Shown: positions 35,321 to 46,480 of the stretch, piece by piece
Layout of the letters: each line of letters begins with the position of its first letter
Position numbering within the stretch: the stretch's first letter is position 1
From: Sarcophilus harrisii
Lineage: Eukaryota; Chordata; Mammalia; Dasyuromorphia; Dasyuridae
Assembly: GCF_902635505.1 (NCBI RefSeq)
Contig: NC_045428.1
Location: 118,935,641-118,999,640, forward strand
Reading direction: 5' to 3'
Length of the DNA: 64,000 nt
Position numbers and translations under genes: made by a program
The notes under the pieces: generated by a model
The model's input: only the letters and a program-made list of their open reading frames with translations
What the model was told of the DNA's origin: nothing
Databases searched by the model: none

Positions 35321-35654
35321 AAATTACTGAAATACACCAGTCTTCCTTTTAAGCCTTATAGGCCAAACCATGAAAAATGACTAATGTGTAATAATGCACA
35401 GATCTGACAGGAATCATAAGCTAGGAAGGAGGTTGCATGTAAAATAATAATAAAGAATATTAAATTGACACCAGACTCTGCTGAAGCAAGCACAGGCAAA
35501 TGAAACTGTTTCCCATAACTGGCCTTTACCCACTCCCATTTTACATGTATCAGAAACAGGAGGAAAAGAACATTTTCCATGTTCAATGTTTAAACCTTAT
35601 CACAAAAGTGGAAAGATGGAAACTTGTGTCTGCTACTCATAAGGCAAGACACTC
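35321..35654. other. Intergenic DNA, nothing recognised
   Basis: No gene or repeat I can support. Confidence 0.4.
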
Positions 35655-35765
35655 ACTAACATCTCTGGGTCTCAATTTCCACACCTCCAAAACAAGAGGA
35701 TTGGTCTAAGTGACCTCTCCAATCCTTGCAAGCTCTAAATCCTATAGTCTCATGATCTAAGTCTA
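35655..35765 (+). mobile_element. MIR3/Ther-2-type SINE fragment
   Basis: TCTGGGTCTCAATTTCCAC, then GGATTGGTCTAAGTGACC and CAAGCTCTAAATCCTATAG, give the CORE-SINE 3' pattern. Confidence 0.7.
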
Positions 35766-36234
35766 CCCTAGAAAGAACAATGTGTTTCAACAATTTATGC
35801 CCTTATTACAATGGAAGCAAGTCACACCATTTCCTGCAATTTCCTTTGAGGAACTGATCTGATCATATCCATTTTTGTGATATGTCTGACATTCTGCTTT
35901 TGCTATTCCCTTGGAGATAGCATTCATTTTCTCCTCCAGGTCTAATAGTATTCTATCTACTATAAAATGTGAATAAAAGCATCAATCCTAAAAAAAGGCC
36001 AAGCCAAGAAGTCCATGAAGAAATCTGAATGCATCCTATCTTTTCTATTCACTAAATCTGCTTTTTAAAAAATTTTATATTGAATTTATTTTGTAATTTT
36101 TTCAAGCTAAGATAATTTTTAATATTAATCTAGTTGATAGAATTTCAATTCTGGAAGTCTTCAAAATGTATATTTACATTCGATTTCACATTATCTTTTA
36201 GCATCCAGAGAACTATAAAACTTTCCATTCAAGT
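35766..36234. other. Intergenic DNA, nothing recognised
   Basis: No gene or repeat I can support. Confidence 0.4.
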
Positions 36235-36375
36235 ACTTTCTGACATTTGCTGCTGTGTGGTCTTAGGCAAATTATTTAAAGTCTTGATGTCCTCAGCTAT
36301 GAATTTAAAGGATTAATTTAGATGGACTGTGAGGTCCTTTCCAGTTCTGTATTTATTATATTATGATCATTTCCA
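36235..36375 (+). mobile_element. MIR3/Ther-2-type SINE fragment
   Basis: GTGTGGTCTTAGGCAAATTA, then TAGATGGACTGTGAGGTC and TTCCAGTTCTGTATTTAT, match the same SINE type as at 35655-35765. Confidence 0.65.
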
Positions 36376-37304
36376 CAAAATGTCTACATCTCTCCCTTCT
36401 TCATTGTACCAAAGTCTTTACCTGGTTGCTTCATTCATATTCAGAGCTCTAGTCTCCTACTTCTATTATAAATATAATCTACAGATATCTTTGAGTATAT
36501 GACTCTCATTAGCTATAAGCACACACCTGTGAAGTCTTAACTATTCACACACAACAGAAAGGTAAACAAAGGCAGAAAATAAACAAGAATCATAAATAAC
36601 AAGATCTTTCACTATTCTTGTTGATTTATCCTCTCTGTTTTGTTGATCTTTTTAGACTTTGGATTTGTGCATCTATCTAGATCTAAGAAACCTGCCTAGC
36701 TTTCCCTACCTTCACACCACGGGATATAGCATTGGCAGGAGGAAAAAATCATAAGTTGCCTTAGATAGCCACAAAATGAGTAATCAACTGTTAACTATAC
36801 AACTATCAGCTTTGTATATATAAAATAAAGACATTGTTTTTTTTTATTTAAACATGAAGTTTTCTGAATAAATTGAAGAACTCAAAGACAAAAACCAGTT
36901 CTCCCACAGTATAAAAATAACTCTAACCAAAAACAAAACAGATCTCCTTTATTTTATTTAATAATTTCTTTTCTAAGTAGAGCCAAAGCCCTGTCTTGTA
37001 AGAGGGAAAAACCAATGTCAAGATTCTTATAAATTAAATTTCTGGAATTCACTGCTCTTGAAAATGAGAAGACAATGGATTTTGGCCTATGTAAAACAAT
37101 ACCAACAAATACCTGGACTCTGATAAAGGAACCTGTCAGAGCTTGCAAGCAATTGACAAATTTAAGGTCATGTTTACATCATGACAAGGCTTCAGAATAA
37201 GTGAAGGGTTTTTTGAGGAGGGGGCAGTTGGGGAGGCAGAAGTAGGAAACACAATGGTAAAGTTCAAGAGAAAGGATTACACCATTTTGAATAATTTTTC
37301 TATA
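36376..37304. other. Intergenic DNA, nothing recognised
   Basis: No gene or repeat I can support. Confidence 0.4.
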
Positions 37305-37500
37305 GAGGATTTATTAAGTTTCTCAGAATACAGCATTTTCTTTCAATTCTGATTCCAGTTCATTCAATTTGAAAAGTATTATACTAGTTACTGTTGATAT
37401 TAAGATAACAATCAAAACAATTGTTGCCCTAAAGGAGTTTATATCTTAATAAGGGAAAACAAAACTACAAAATGCAAAATATATTTTTTTAAAAAGCAAT
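37305..37500 (-). mobile_element. L2-type remnant (weak)
   Basis: TTTATTAAGTTTCTCAGAAT, TACTAGTTACTGTTGATATT and GCCCTAAAGGAGTTTATATC retain the block order of the L2-type copy at 19275, at low similarity. Confidence 0.45.
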
Positions 37501-37909
37501 GAGAAGAGGGGTGTTTAAGGTTTGAGAAATGCCTTATGTCAGAGTAGAACTGAGGTACAGGATCCCATGGTGGCCTAAGTACCTCATTATAGTGTGAAGA
37601 TGACTCTGAGTTCTCAAAGTAATATAAAACCACAACCTGCAGCAGTTTCTGTCCTAAAGCCTTCAAGTTGAGTTCTGGCAATAGACTCTCTACTTTTTAA
37701 GCACTGGTATAGCTACATATAGAAGATCTGGTTATTATTACCCATTAGGTGATGAATTATTTGACCTTGAGAACTTTGAAGTAACAACCATGTATATAAA
37801 AACATTTAATCTGCATCAAATGAAGTAGCTCAAGTATCATAGATGATAAAATTCTAATGAAGATATAGAAATTCTTTTGAAATACTGCTTTTCTGCAAAA
37901 TAAAACTAG
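37501..37909. other. Intergenic DNA, nothing recognised
   Basis: No gene or repeat I can support. Confidence 0.4.
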
Positions 37910-38653
37910 TCATGCTTTTTTTTTAATTTTTTTATTATAATAATTTTTTATTGACAGAACCCATGCCAGGGTAATTTTTTACAACATTATCCCTTGCACT
38001 CACTTCTATTCCAATTTTTTCCCTCTCTCCCTCCACCCTCTCCCCCAGATGGCAAGCAGTCTTATACATGTTAAATATGTCATAGTATATCCTAGATACA
38101 ATATATGTGGGCAGAACCAAACAGTTCTCTTGTTGAACAGGGAGAATTGGATTCAGAAGGTAGAAATAACCCAGAAAGAAAAACAAAAATGTAAACAGTT
38201 TACATTCATTTCCCAGTGTTCTTTCTTTGGGTGTAGTTGCTTCTGTCCATAATTGATCAACTGAAACTGAGTTAGATCTTTTTGTCAAAGAAATCCACTT
38301 CCATCAGAATACATCCTCATACAGTATCGTTATTGAGGTATATAATGATCTCCTGGTTCTGCTCATTTCACTTAACATCAGTTCATGTAAGTCTCTCCAG
38401 GCCTTTCTGAAATCATCCTGCTGGTCATTTCTTACAAAACAATAATATTCCATAATATTCATATACCACAATTTACCCAACCTTTCTCCAATTGATGGGC
38501 ATCCATTCATTTTCCAGTTTCTGGCCACTACAAACGGGCTGCCACAAACATTTTGGCACATACAGGTCCCTTTCCCTTCTTTAGTATCTCTCTGGGGTAT
38601 AAGCCCAGTAGTAGCACTGCTGGATCAAAGGGTTCATGCTTTTTTTTTTTTTT
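37910..38653 (-). mobile_element. 5'-truncated L1 with TCATGC(T)n target-site duplication
   Basis: Minus-strand L1: the tail and 3' UTR (about 37925-38300) lead into the end of ORF2. The minus-strand frame at 38304-38561 encodes VARNWKMNGCPSIGE and DFRKAWRDLHELML. The left flank TCATGC plus T-run (from 37910) is repeated at 38634, immediately beyond the truncated 5' end. Its 3' UTR (CCAGGGTAATTTTTTACAAC) differs from that of the L1 copies at 1084, 7340, 39675 and 42665, so it is another subfamily. Confidence 0.92.
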
Positions 38654-38699
38654 AAACAAAAACCTGTGTTATCCTCCTAAAGTTTATCTGCAACTTCTT

Positions 38700-38756
38700 T
38701 ATATCTATATAGATATAGATATAGATAGATAGATATGTCTATATCTAGATAAACAT
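38700..38756. repeat. GATA/TATC microsatellite with inverted arms
   Basis: TATATAGATATAGATATAG leads into GATAGATAGATAT and then TCTATATCTAGATA, so the tract contains short complementary arms. Confidence 0.8.
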
Positions 38757-39174
38757 ATAGCTCATTTATAGGAAAAAAAATTGTCAATATTGATGAGGTT
38801 TCTTTTGACTAGAAGTAACCAGAACTTGTTTATTGTTGGTCAAGGACCTTACATTGACATTACCAAGAAATAATCTTTTAAAAATGTAATTATTGGTCCC
38901 CTCTGTCTATCTCCTTTCCATTCTTTTGCTACCAGTGATGCAGAAACTGAAGGGCCATTTTATATCTTGTTGATTGATTTCATAGGTTTCCATGGGGGTG
39001 GATTCTATGATTAGTGAGACTGGTGCTTGGATAGTAAGTATTTCTGTTATCAGGCCTCTATACCCAGTCTATCTGGCTTGGTAAAAACTATCAGAGCATG
39101 CACTCTGCTGTCATAATCTGTGGGAATCTTAGGTCATTTCTATATCACAATGAGGTACTACAATAGAGATTTTA
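38757..39174. other. Intergenic DNA, nothing recognised
   Basis: No gene or repeat I can support. Confidence 0.4.
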
Positions 39175-41935
39175 TGAAGAAAAGACAAAATGATAAGAAA
39201 ATCAACAGAAATCATATAATTATCTCAATAGTTAAAGGAAAAAATTATTGACAGCACCCAATCCTTTGAAAAACACTAGAGAGTATAGGAATAAAGGGAG
39301 CTGTTTTTTAAATGATAAAACCATCAGCAAGCTTTATATGTAATGTGGATAAGCTAAAAGCATTTCCAGTAAGATCAGGGGTTGCCCATTATCACCATTA
39401 CTATTCAGTATTATACTAGAAATGTTAACTTTAACAATAAGACAAGAAAAAGAAATTGAAGGAAACAAACGAGGTAATGAGGAAACAAAACTTTAACTCT
39501 TTTCAGATAATATGATGGTGTACTTAGAGAATCCTAGAGAAGTACTTGAAATAATTTAACAACTTTAGCAAAGTTGCAGGATATAAATATTTTTATCATC
39601 AATATTTTTATACATTACCAACAAAGCTCAACAAGAAGAGATGGAAAAGAAAATTCCATTGAAAATAAATGTAGGTTCCAATAGAGTAGTAATGAATTGA
39701 ACCAGCTATACCCAGAAAAGAACTCTGGGAGATGATTATGAACTACTACATAGAATTCCCAATCCCTCTATTTTTGTCCGCCTTCATTTTTTATTCCTTA
39801 GGCTAATTGTACAACATTTCAAAGATTCTTTTTGTACAGCAAAATAACTATTTGGACATGTATACATATATTGTATTTAATTTATACTTTAACATATTTA
39901 ACATGTATTGGTCAACCTGCCATCTAGGGGAAGGGGTGGGGGGAAAGAGGGGAAAAGTTGAAACAAAAGGTTTTGCAATTGTCAATGCTGAAAAATTACC
40001 CATGCATATATCTTGTAAATAAGAAGCTATAATAAAATAAATAAATGTAGACAAAATAAAATATTTGCCAGTCTACTTGCCAAAATAAACCCCAAAACTA
40101 TATGAGCATAATTACAAAATATTTTTCACACAAATAAAGTCAAATCTAAACAATCAGAAAAATATCAATTGCTCATGAGCAGGCTGAGCTAATATAACAA
40201 AAATGACAATTCTACCTCAATTAATTTACTTATTCAGTGCCACACTAATTAAACTACCAAAAATTCTTTTATAAGGCTAGAAAAAATAATATCAAAATTC
40301 ATCTGGAAGAACAAGAGATCAAGAATATCAAAGGAATTAATGGAAAAAATGCAAAGGAAGGAAACCTAGCTATACCAGATCTCAAACTATAAAATAAAGC
40401 AGCTATCATCAAAACTATTGCTAGGTAAGAAATAGAGTGGTGGATCAGTGAAATATATTAGATACACAAGACACAGTAGTTAATGGTTATAGTAATCTAC
40501 TGTTTAATAAATCCAAAGACTCCAGCTTTTGGAATAGTAACTCATTATCTGTCCTCATTGCTGACATAACTCATTATATGCTGGGAAAACTGAAAAATAG
40601 TATAGCAGAAAGTAGGCATAAGTCAACATCTAATACCATATACCAAGACAAAGTCAAAATGGGTATATGATTTGGACATAAAGGATAATACCATAAGCAA
40701 ATTAAGAAAGCAAGGAATAGTTTACCTGTCAAATCTATGTAGAAGGAAAGAATTCACAACCAAATAAGAAATGGAAGTCATTATGAAATGCAGAATGGAT
40801 AATTTTGATTACACTAAATTAATTAAATAAGACCAATGCAACCAAGATTAGAAGGAAAGCAGAAAGTTAGGAAGGAATTTTTAGAGAAAATATTTCTGAT
40901 AAAGGCCTCATTTCTAAAATATAGAGAGAACTGAGTCAAATTTATAAGACTACAAATCATTCCCCAAATGATAGTCAAAGGATATGAACAGGCAATTTTC
41001 AGATGAAGAAATTAAAGCTATAGTCCTATGAAAAAAAAAGCTCTAAATCACTCTTGATTAGAGATATGCAAATTAAAACAACTGTACAACTATTTGAAGA
41101 AACACCTCATACCTCTCAGATTAGCTGAGATGTCAGGAAAATGATAAATGTTGGAGATGTAGAAAAATTGAAATGCTAATGCATGATAAAGGTGTGAACT
41201 GATTCCAAACATTCCAGAACAATTTGGAACTATATCCAAACGGCAATAATGCATTCCTTTTGATCCAATAATATCATTACTAAGTTGGTATCCTAAAGAA
41301 ATCATAAAAAAAGGGGAAAAGGACCCACATGTACAAAAATATTTATAGCACTCTTTTTGTGGTGGCAAAGAATTGGAAATTGAGGGAATGGCCATCAACT
41401 GGGCATTGGCTGAAGAAGTCATAGTATATGAATGTAATGGAATATTATTGTGCTCCAGAAAAACCTGGAAAAACTTATATGAATTGATTCTGAATGAAGT
41501 AAACAGAACCAAGAGAACAATATATACAGTAACAGCAACATTATGTGAAGCAATACAATAATCCAAGACAATTTCAAAAAACTCATGACAAAAATTGCTA
41601 GCCACATTCAGGAAAGGAACTGTGGAATCTGAATGAAGATCAAGGCATGCTATTTTCACTTTTTGGGGGTTTTTGTTTGTTTTTTGTGCCTTTTGCTTGT
41701 TCTCTTTCCTTCACAACATTAACTAATAAGGAAATATCTTTATATAATCTTTATATAACATATATCTTTATATATGTATTGTTCTTTATATACCCTGTAC
41801 CTTATTGCTTGCTATCCTGGGGATGGGGGAGAGGAGAGAGGGAGGAAAAATTGAAACTCAAAATCTTATTTTAAATGAATGTTGAAAACTATTTTTACAC
41901 GTAATTAGAAAAATAAAATATTATTAACCACCCCC
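39175..41935 (+). mobile_element. Old L1 remnant (ORF2 RT to 3' UTR) with a younger L1 nested inside
   Basis: Degenerate ORF2 starts near 39185, passes the decayed YADD region (TTTCAGATAATATGATGG, about 39500) and is interrupted at 39663-40050. It then continues to the C-terminal region (TTAGAGATATGCAAATTAAA, about 41058). A 3' UTR ends near 41935 with TATTTTTACACGTAATTAG. Its 3' UTR differs from that of the inserted L1. Confidence 0.85.
39663..40050 (+). mobile_element. L1 3'-end insertion (364 bp) with 12-bp target-site duplication, nested in L1
   Basis: AAATAAATGTAG occurs at 39663-39674 and 40039-40050. The insert between them starts just before the ORF2 stop and covers the 3' UTR (GAACCAGCTATACCCAG, ATGTATTGGTCAACCTGCCA, AAATTACCCATGCATATATC) and the A-rich tail. 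The older L1 reads on smoothly on both sides. Confidence 0.95.
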
Positions 41936-42350
41936 CAAAAAAATTCTTAAAGTCCAGGAGGTAAGTTAGCATCATATTGGATAGGTCCTCTATGGAAAGT
42001 TTATAGATAAGCATAAACAAAAAAAAAAAAAAAGAATGGGACAGGATGAGAACTTATAGATGGATTACAATCTACACTTACAGAAGGAGTACCAGTGCCA
42101 GTGAGGATGGAATTCTGCTTGTTGCTTCCCCAGCCCAAATCCCACCAAAAAACCTCAGTCACTAGCTGGCTGGGACAGGCACAGGTCTACATGGTCTATA
42201 ACTCCATTATCCATCAATTCTAGACGTACCATAGAAAACAACAAAGAAAAACATAGCACCAACAGGCTGTCGACTAGGACACTAAACCACAACCTTTAAT
42301 TAATCTTTCCCCAACATGATGCTTGTATTTTGCCCTTTTTTTTGCTGTCC
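41936..42350. other. Intergenic DNA, nothing recognised
   Basis: No gene or repeat I can support. It could be flank or decayed internal sequence of the LTR element to its right. Confidence 0.35.
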
Positions 42351-44089
42351 TGTTGGGTGAACTTATGATGTAGTCAGGATAATTATAATATGATTATAAT
42401 ACATTAATACCTCCCTAAGTGGCTTTTCTGTGTGCATTCTGAGTAACCGCATGTACAGTTCCATCAAGGTTTTAGGACCTTCCCATGGTAGCAAACTCCT
42501 CCTATAATCTCAAAATCTAAATATCTTATGATATAATCAGATTCTATAAATATTTTTGTCTTGCTTTGTTGGGTGGCTGACTCCTGCTAACTCCTGGTTG
42601 GTTCCTAAAAGAACAGCCCACTCTGAGGGCATGATTCTCACTTAATCTTAATAAATGCCTTTACAATAAGATTATAAATTGGAACAGCATAGGATAGTTT
42701 ACCTCTCAGACCTGTGGAAGGGGAAGGAATTTATGACCAAAGAAGAACTAGAGATCATTATGATCACAAAATAGAAAAATTTGATTATACAAATTGAAAA
42801 GTTTTTGTACAAACAAAACTAATGCTGACAAGATTAGAAGGGAAACAATAAACTAGGAAAACATTTTTACATCAAAGGTTCTGATAAAGGCCTCATCTCC
42901 AAAATATATAGAGAATTGACTCTAATTTATAAGAAATCAAGCCATTCTCCAATTGATAAATGGTCAAAGGATATGAACAGACAATTCTCAGATGAAGAAA
43001 TTGAAACTATTTCTAGCCATATGAAAAGATGCTCCAAGTCATTATTAATCAGAGAAATGCAAATTAAGACAACTCTGAGATACCACTACACACCTGTCAG
43101 ATTGGCTAGAATGACAGGAAAAGATAATGCGGAATGCTGGAGGGGATGTGGGAAAACTGGGACACTGATACATTGTTGGTGGAATTGTGAATACATCCAA
43201 CCATTCTGGAGAGCAATTTGGAACGATGCTCAAAAAGTTATCAAACTGTGCATACCCTTTGACCCAGCAGTGTTTGTACTGAGATTATATCCCAAAGAGA
43301 TTTTAAAGAAGGGAAAGGGACCTACATGTGCAAGGATGTTTGTGACAGCCCTATTTGTAGTAGCTAGAAACTGGAAACTGAATAGATGCCCATCAATTGG
43401 AGAATGACTGAATAAATTGTGGTATATGAATATTATGGAATATTATTGTTCTGTAAGAAATGACCAACAGAATGATTTCAGAAAGGCCTGGAGAGCTTAC
43501 ATGAACTGATGCTGAGTGAAACGAGCAGGACCAGGAGATCATTATTTACTTCAACAACAATACTATATGATGATCAATTCTGATGGACGTGGCCCTCTTC
43601 AACACTGAAGATGAACCAAATCAGTTCCAATAGAGCAGTAATGAACTGAACCAGCTACACCCAGGGAAAGAACTCTGGGAGATGACTATAAACCACTACA
43701 TAGAATTCCCAATCCCTCTATTTTTGTCCACCTGCATTTTTTATTTCCTTCACAGGCTAATTGTACACTATTTCAAAATGTACAAATTAACTGTTTGGAC
43801 ATGTATACATATATTGTATTTAACTTTTACTTTAACATATTTAACATGTATTGGTCAACCTGCCATCTGGGGGAAGGGGTGGGGGAAGGAGGGAAAAAGC
43901 TGGAATAAAAGGATTTGCAATTGTCAATGCTGAAAAATTACCTATGCATATATCTTGTAAATAAAAAGCTATAAAATAAAATAATATATCAATGCAAAAA
44001 AAATAAAATAAATGCCTTTACTTGATTTGGAAACAGCCTGAACCCTGGACAAAGACAACACCACAAGATTTTCTGTTTGAAGCCCAACA
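42351..44089 (+). mobile_element. Solo LTR, fossil, about 0.38 kb net, split by an L1
   Basis: The left part (42351-42664) starts TGTTGGGTGA and ends in an AATAAATGCC poly(A)-signal block. The right part (44022-44089) ends AAGCCCAACA. Together they give 7-bp inverted termini TGTTGGG/CCCAACA with TG...CA ends and an R/U5-like layout. I see no clear target-site duplication of the LTR itself. Family unknown. The termini resemble those of the candidate at 18467-19077. Confidence 0.58.
42650..44021 (+). mobile_element. 5'-truncated L1 (1.34 kb) with 15-bp target-site duplication
   Basis: AATAAATGCCTTTAC is present at 42650-42664 and 44007-44021. The insert holds the end of ORF2 and the full 3' UTR. 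A 163-codon open stretch at 42916-43407 includes the L1 C-terminal cysteine motif CX3CX7HX4C (CWRGCGKTGTLIHCWWNC), then PFWRAIW, CIPFDPAV and YPKEIL. The frame stops at the position of an ordinary ORF2 Trp codon (CCATCAATTGGAGAATGACT), so even this best-preserved copy is dead. After the normal tail there is a further short segment (ATATATCAATGC) and a second A-run. Confidence 0.96.
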
Positions 44090-44459
44090 ATGAGATAATG
44101 GATTCAATTAAAATATCAAGGCAAATGCATATTAATATATAGTTCCCATCATTTTGTATTACTTATTTTATAATAATAATCTCATTTTATAGAAGCTCTG
44201 TCATTCAATAGATAAATAAGTACGTTTCTAGTTAAAAATCAATGAGTACCACTAAACTAATAGGTGTTTCAGATGAAAATTGAAATGACTGAGAAAACCA
44301 AAGTTCAAACTTCCTGGCATATTAATTTATTAAGCAACACAAGCCCAACAAACCAGGCCTAAGCCCCTTAGTGTTGACACTGTACCCCAAATACAAAGGG
44401 AGACAGACTTTACATGCTTTAAAAAAATCAAATAAGACCCATTTTTAAAAAATAGGGTC
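44090..44459. other. Intergenic DNA, nothing recognised
   Basis: No gene or repeat I can support. Confidence 0.4.
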
Positions 44460-44592
44460 ATCTAAAGGGTGCAGTGGAAAAAGCATGGACCTTGGAGTCC
44501 AAGAGGATGAGTTCAAATCCTTCTTCAGATACTTAACTATTTCCTAGCTTTGTGACTCTAAACAAGTCTCTTAATCCAATTAATAAATTGGC
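44460..44592 (+). mobile_element. tRNA-derived SINE (WSINE-type), diverged
   Basis: GGTGCAGTGGAAAAAGCATG, then GATGAGTTCAAATCCTTCTT (B-box region) and CAAGTCTCTTAATCCAATT, follow the SINE order. Confidence 0.8.
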
Positions 44593-45599
44593 CATAATTT
44601 ATAAATAAATTAAAATGAAATAAAATTAAAAGAAAACAATCAGTATACAAAATTAGATCATCTGCTTTCTAATTGTAGGTAAGATTAGGGACTTTCCAAG
44701 TTGGGAGGGAGAGAGTAAGTAAGTATAATTACCTGAAACCAGGGAGGGGAAAAGGTATCTTACTCCACTGGAGAGCCAGTATTCAATCAAAGAAAAATAT
44801 AAATAATAACTGATTGACCAGTAGGATCAGTTTTCAGTAGGTTGCTTGCAATGTGAGGGGGAAAAAAAAAAAAACAATTCCTTGATTCTATCTTTGGATC
44901 TGACTGAGTTTCTGATCAGCATAACCTAGGTTTTTGGTTAAGGATCCCTGAGCAGCAGGTAGAAGGAGTCCAGCTCCCTAGTCAAACAGGAATACTTTAA
45001 ACAATGCAGTAAAGTTTTCTTCCAATTCCCATATTTGAATAATTCTCTCATAAAACAAAAATTGTACTAAACTCATAATTGAATAGAAACAGAACTGAGC
45101 TAGCTCCAAAATTTAGTCCAGTGTGATTCATTCAATTTCCATTACCACTTGCTGCTATAATTCCCTCACATAAAATTCCCTAAAATCAGTGTTGTTCAAC
45201 TTCATGAAACAATGAAAACTGTTTGTGGTGACTCAGTGCTTAATCCTCTCTGCAGTATTAGAGACAAGGTCTGGGGGCTATAGGAGTGACACTAACAAAT
45301 ATACTCACCTAGCCAAAGTTCCAATGATTTAGATGCTCTTTGGGGGGAAAAATACTTCCTGAAATACTAGAATTTATGAAAAATGCTTTGATAAATACTG
45401 CTCTACTAGATAAGAGAAGGAAACTACTCATTTTTTAAAGTTTTAAGAAACCAAAAGATGAAATATAATAAGAAAAATGTTAGGTTTTTTTTTCAAACAA
45501 AATAAAGTGTTTTATGTCTACTAAGTCAAAACAATTAGATTCATTGACAAGGACCAGTCAATAGGTTCCATTTTTCACAAACTGTTGTATTTTTGTATC
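44593..45599. other. Intergenic DNA, nothing recognised
   Basis: No gene or repeat I can support. Confidence 0.4.
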
Positions 45600-45665
45600 T
45601 TTAGATCTTAGTGACAAACACATAATAAGCAGTTTAATAAATTTTTTATTGAATGAATAAGTTCC
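45600..45665 (+). mobile_element. L2-type 3' tail fragment
   Basis: CAAACACATAATAAGCAGTT leads into TAATAAATTTTTTATTGAA and TGAATAAG, the usual L2 end. Confidence 0.5.
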
Positions 45666-45854
45666 TATTTCCTTGATTTTTTTTTTCAGATACACTCTTA
45701 GCAGAGCTGAGTAAGAGGGAAGAAAGAATAAATAAATTTCATGCTATTTTCTTTGAAACTGTAATTCTGTGTTTTACCTTTCTCTAGCTCCCATTTCCAT
45801 CTACTAGTCTTGGAGGAAAGAATATCCTTAGACTAACCAGGGATATTAAAATGA

Positions 45855-46480
45855 GCATTCCTGTTGTCCATCCTTCATTTTTCAAAGAGGTGATGTCTTG
45901 ACTTGTATGTGAGTTAGATTTAAGTGAGGCAGAGTTGCACAAAGTTGTCAGCCTCAAAATCTCTTCTAGAGTCATCAAGTCCAATAGCAAGACAAAAGTC
46001 AACCTGACTGGTGATGAACAGGAACACAGTGGATGAGTTTGGAATCTTTGATGTCTGACTAAGCTCTAAATCCTCCACAGCCCCTTCATGACCACTGGAA
46101 CAAAATGTTCTCATTTGCCCATTCTTCTGGGTAATCTTCACTCGCTTGGGATAGACAATCACCTACCTCATTAACTGGCTTGAGACCTGTCAGTTACTCT
46201 CAACCTGATTTAGACAGTCTGCTGAGACAGTTATACTGGGGTATGGCTGGTGCAAGACATAACTTCTTGAAACCATAGGTGAAAGTTTGATGACAAATGG
46301 ATACCAAAAGTAAATGAGCACCATCTGGGGGAGGGGGTGGAGGGAAGGAGGGGAAAAATTGGAACAAAAGATTTTGCAATTGTCAATGCTGAAAAATTAT
46401 CCATGCATATATCTTGTAAATAAAAAGCTATAATAATATTTTTTTTAAAAAGTAAATGAGCAGCCCTCACACCAGAAGTG
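45855..46480 (+). mobile_element. Second copy of the unclassified marsupial repeat, interrupted by a tiny L1
   Basis: TGTTGTCCATCCTTCATTTT, GTTAGATTTAAGTGAGGCAG and TCTTCTAGAGTCATCAAG correspond in order to blocks of the repeat at 11173-11455. Beyond about 46020 it extends past what the first copy shows. The right boundary is uncertain. Confidence 0.5.
46306..46462 (+). mobile_element. Very short L1 insertion (127 bp) with 15-bp target-site duplication
   Basis: AAAAGTAAATGAGCA occurs at 46306-46320 and 46448-46462. The 127-bp insert is only the end of the L1 3' UTR (from CCATCTGGGGGAGG through CATGCATATATCTTG to the tail). Confidence 0.96.

Noticed and set aside
38700-38756. Inverted arms in the GATA tract as a structured RNA
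   Set aside because: Complementarity follows from simple GATA/TATC repeats and needs no function.
41090-41659. 189-codon minus-strand frame
   Set aside because: It runs antisense to an old L1 remnant and has no recognisable domain; AT-rich antisense frames of L1 are often open by chance.
42916-43407. 163-codon frame as a possible host gene
   Set aside because: The residues are the L1 ORF2 C-terminal domain and the frame lies inside an L1 insertion bounded by a 15-bp target-site duplication.
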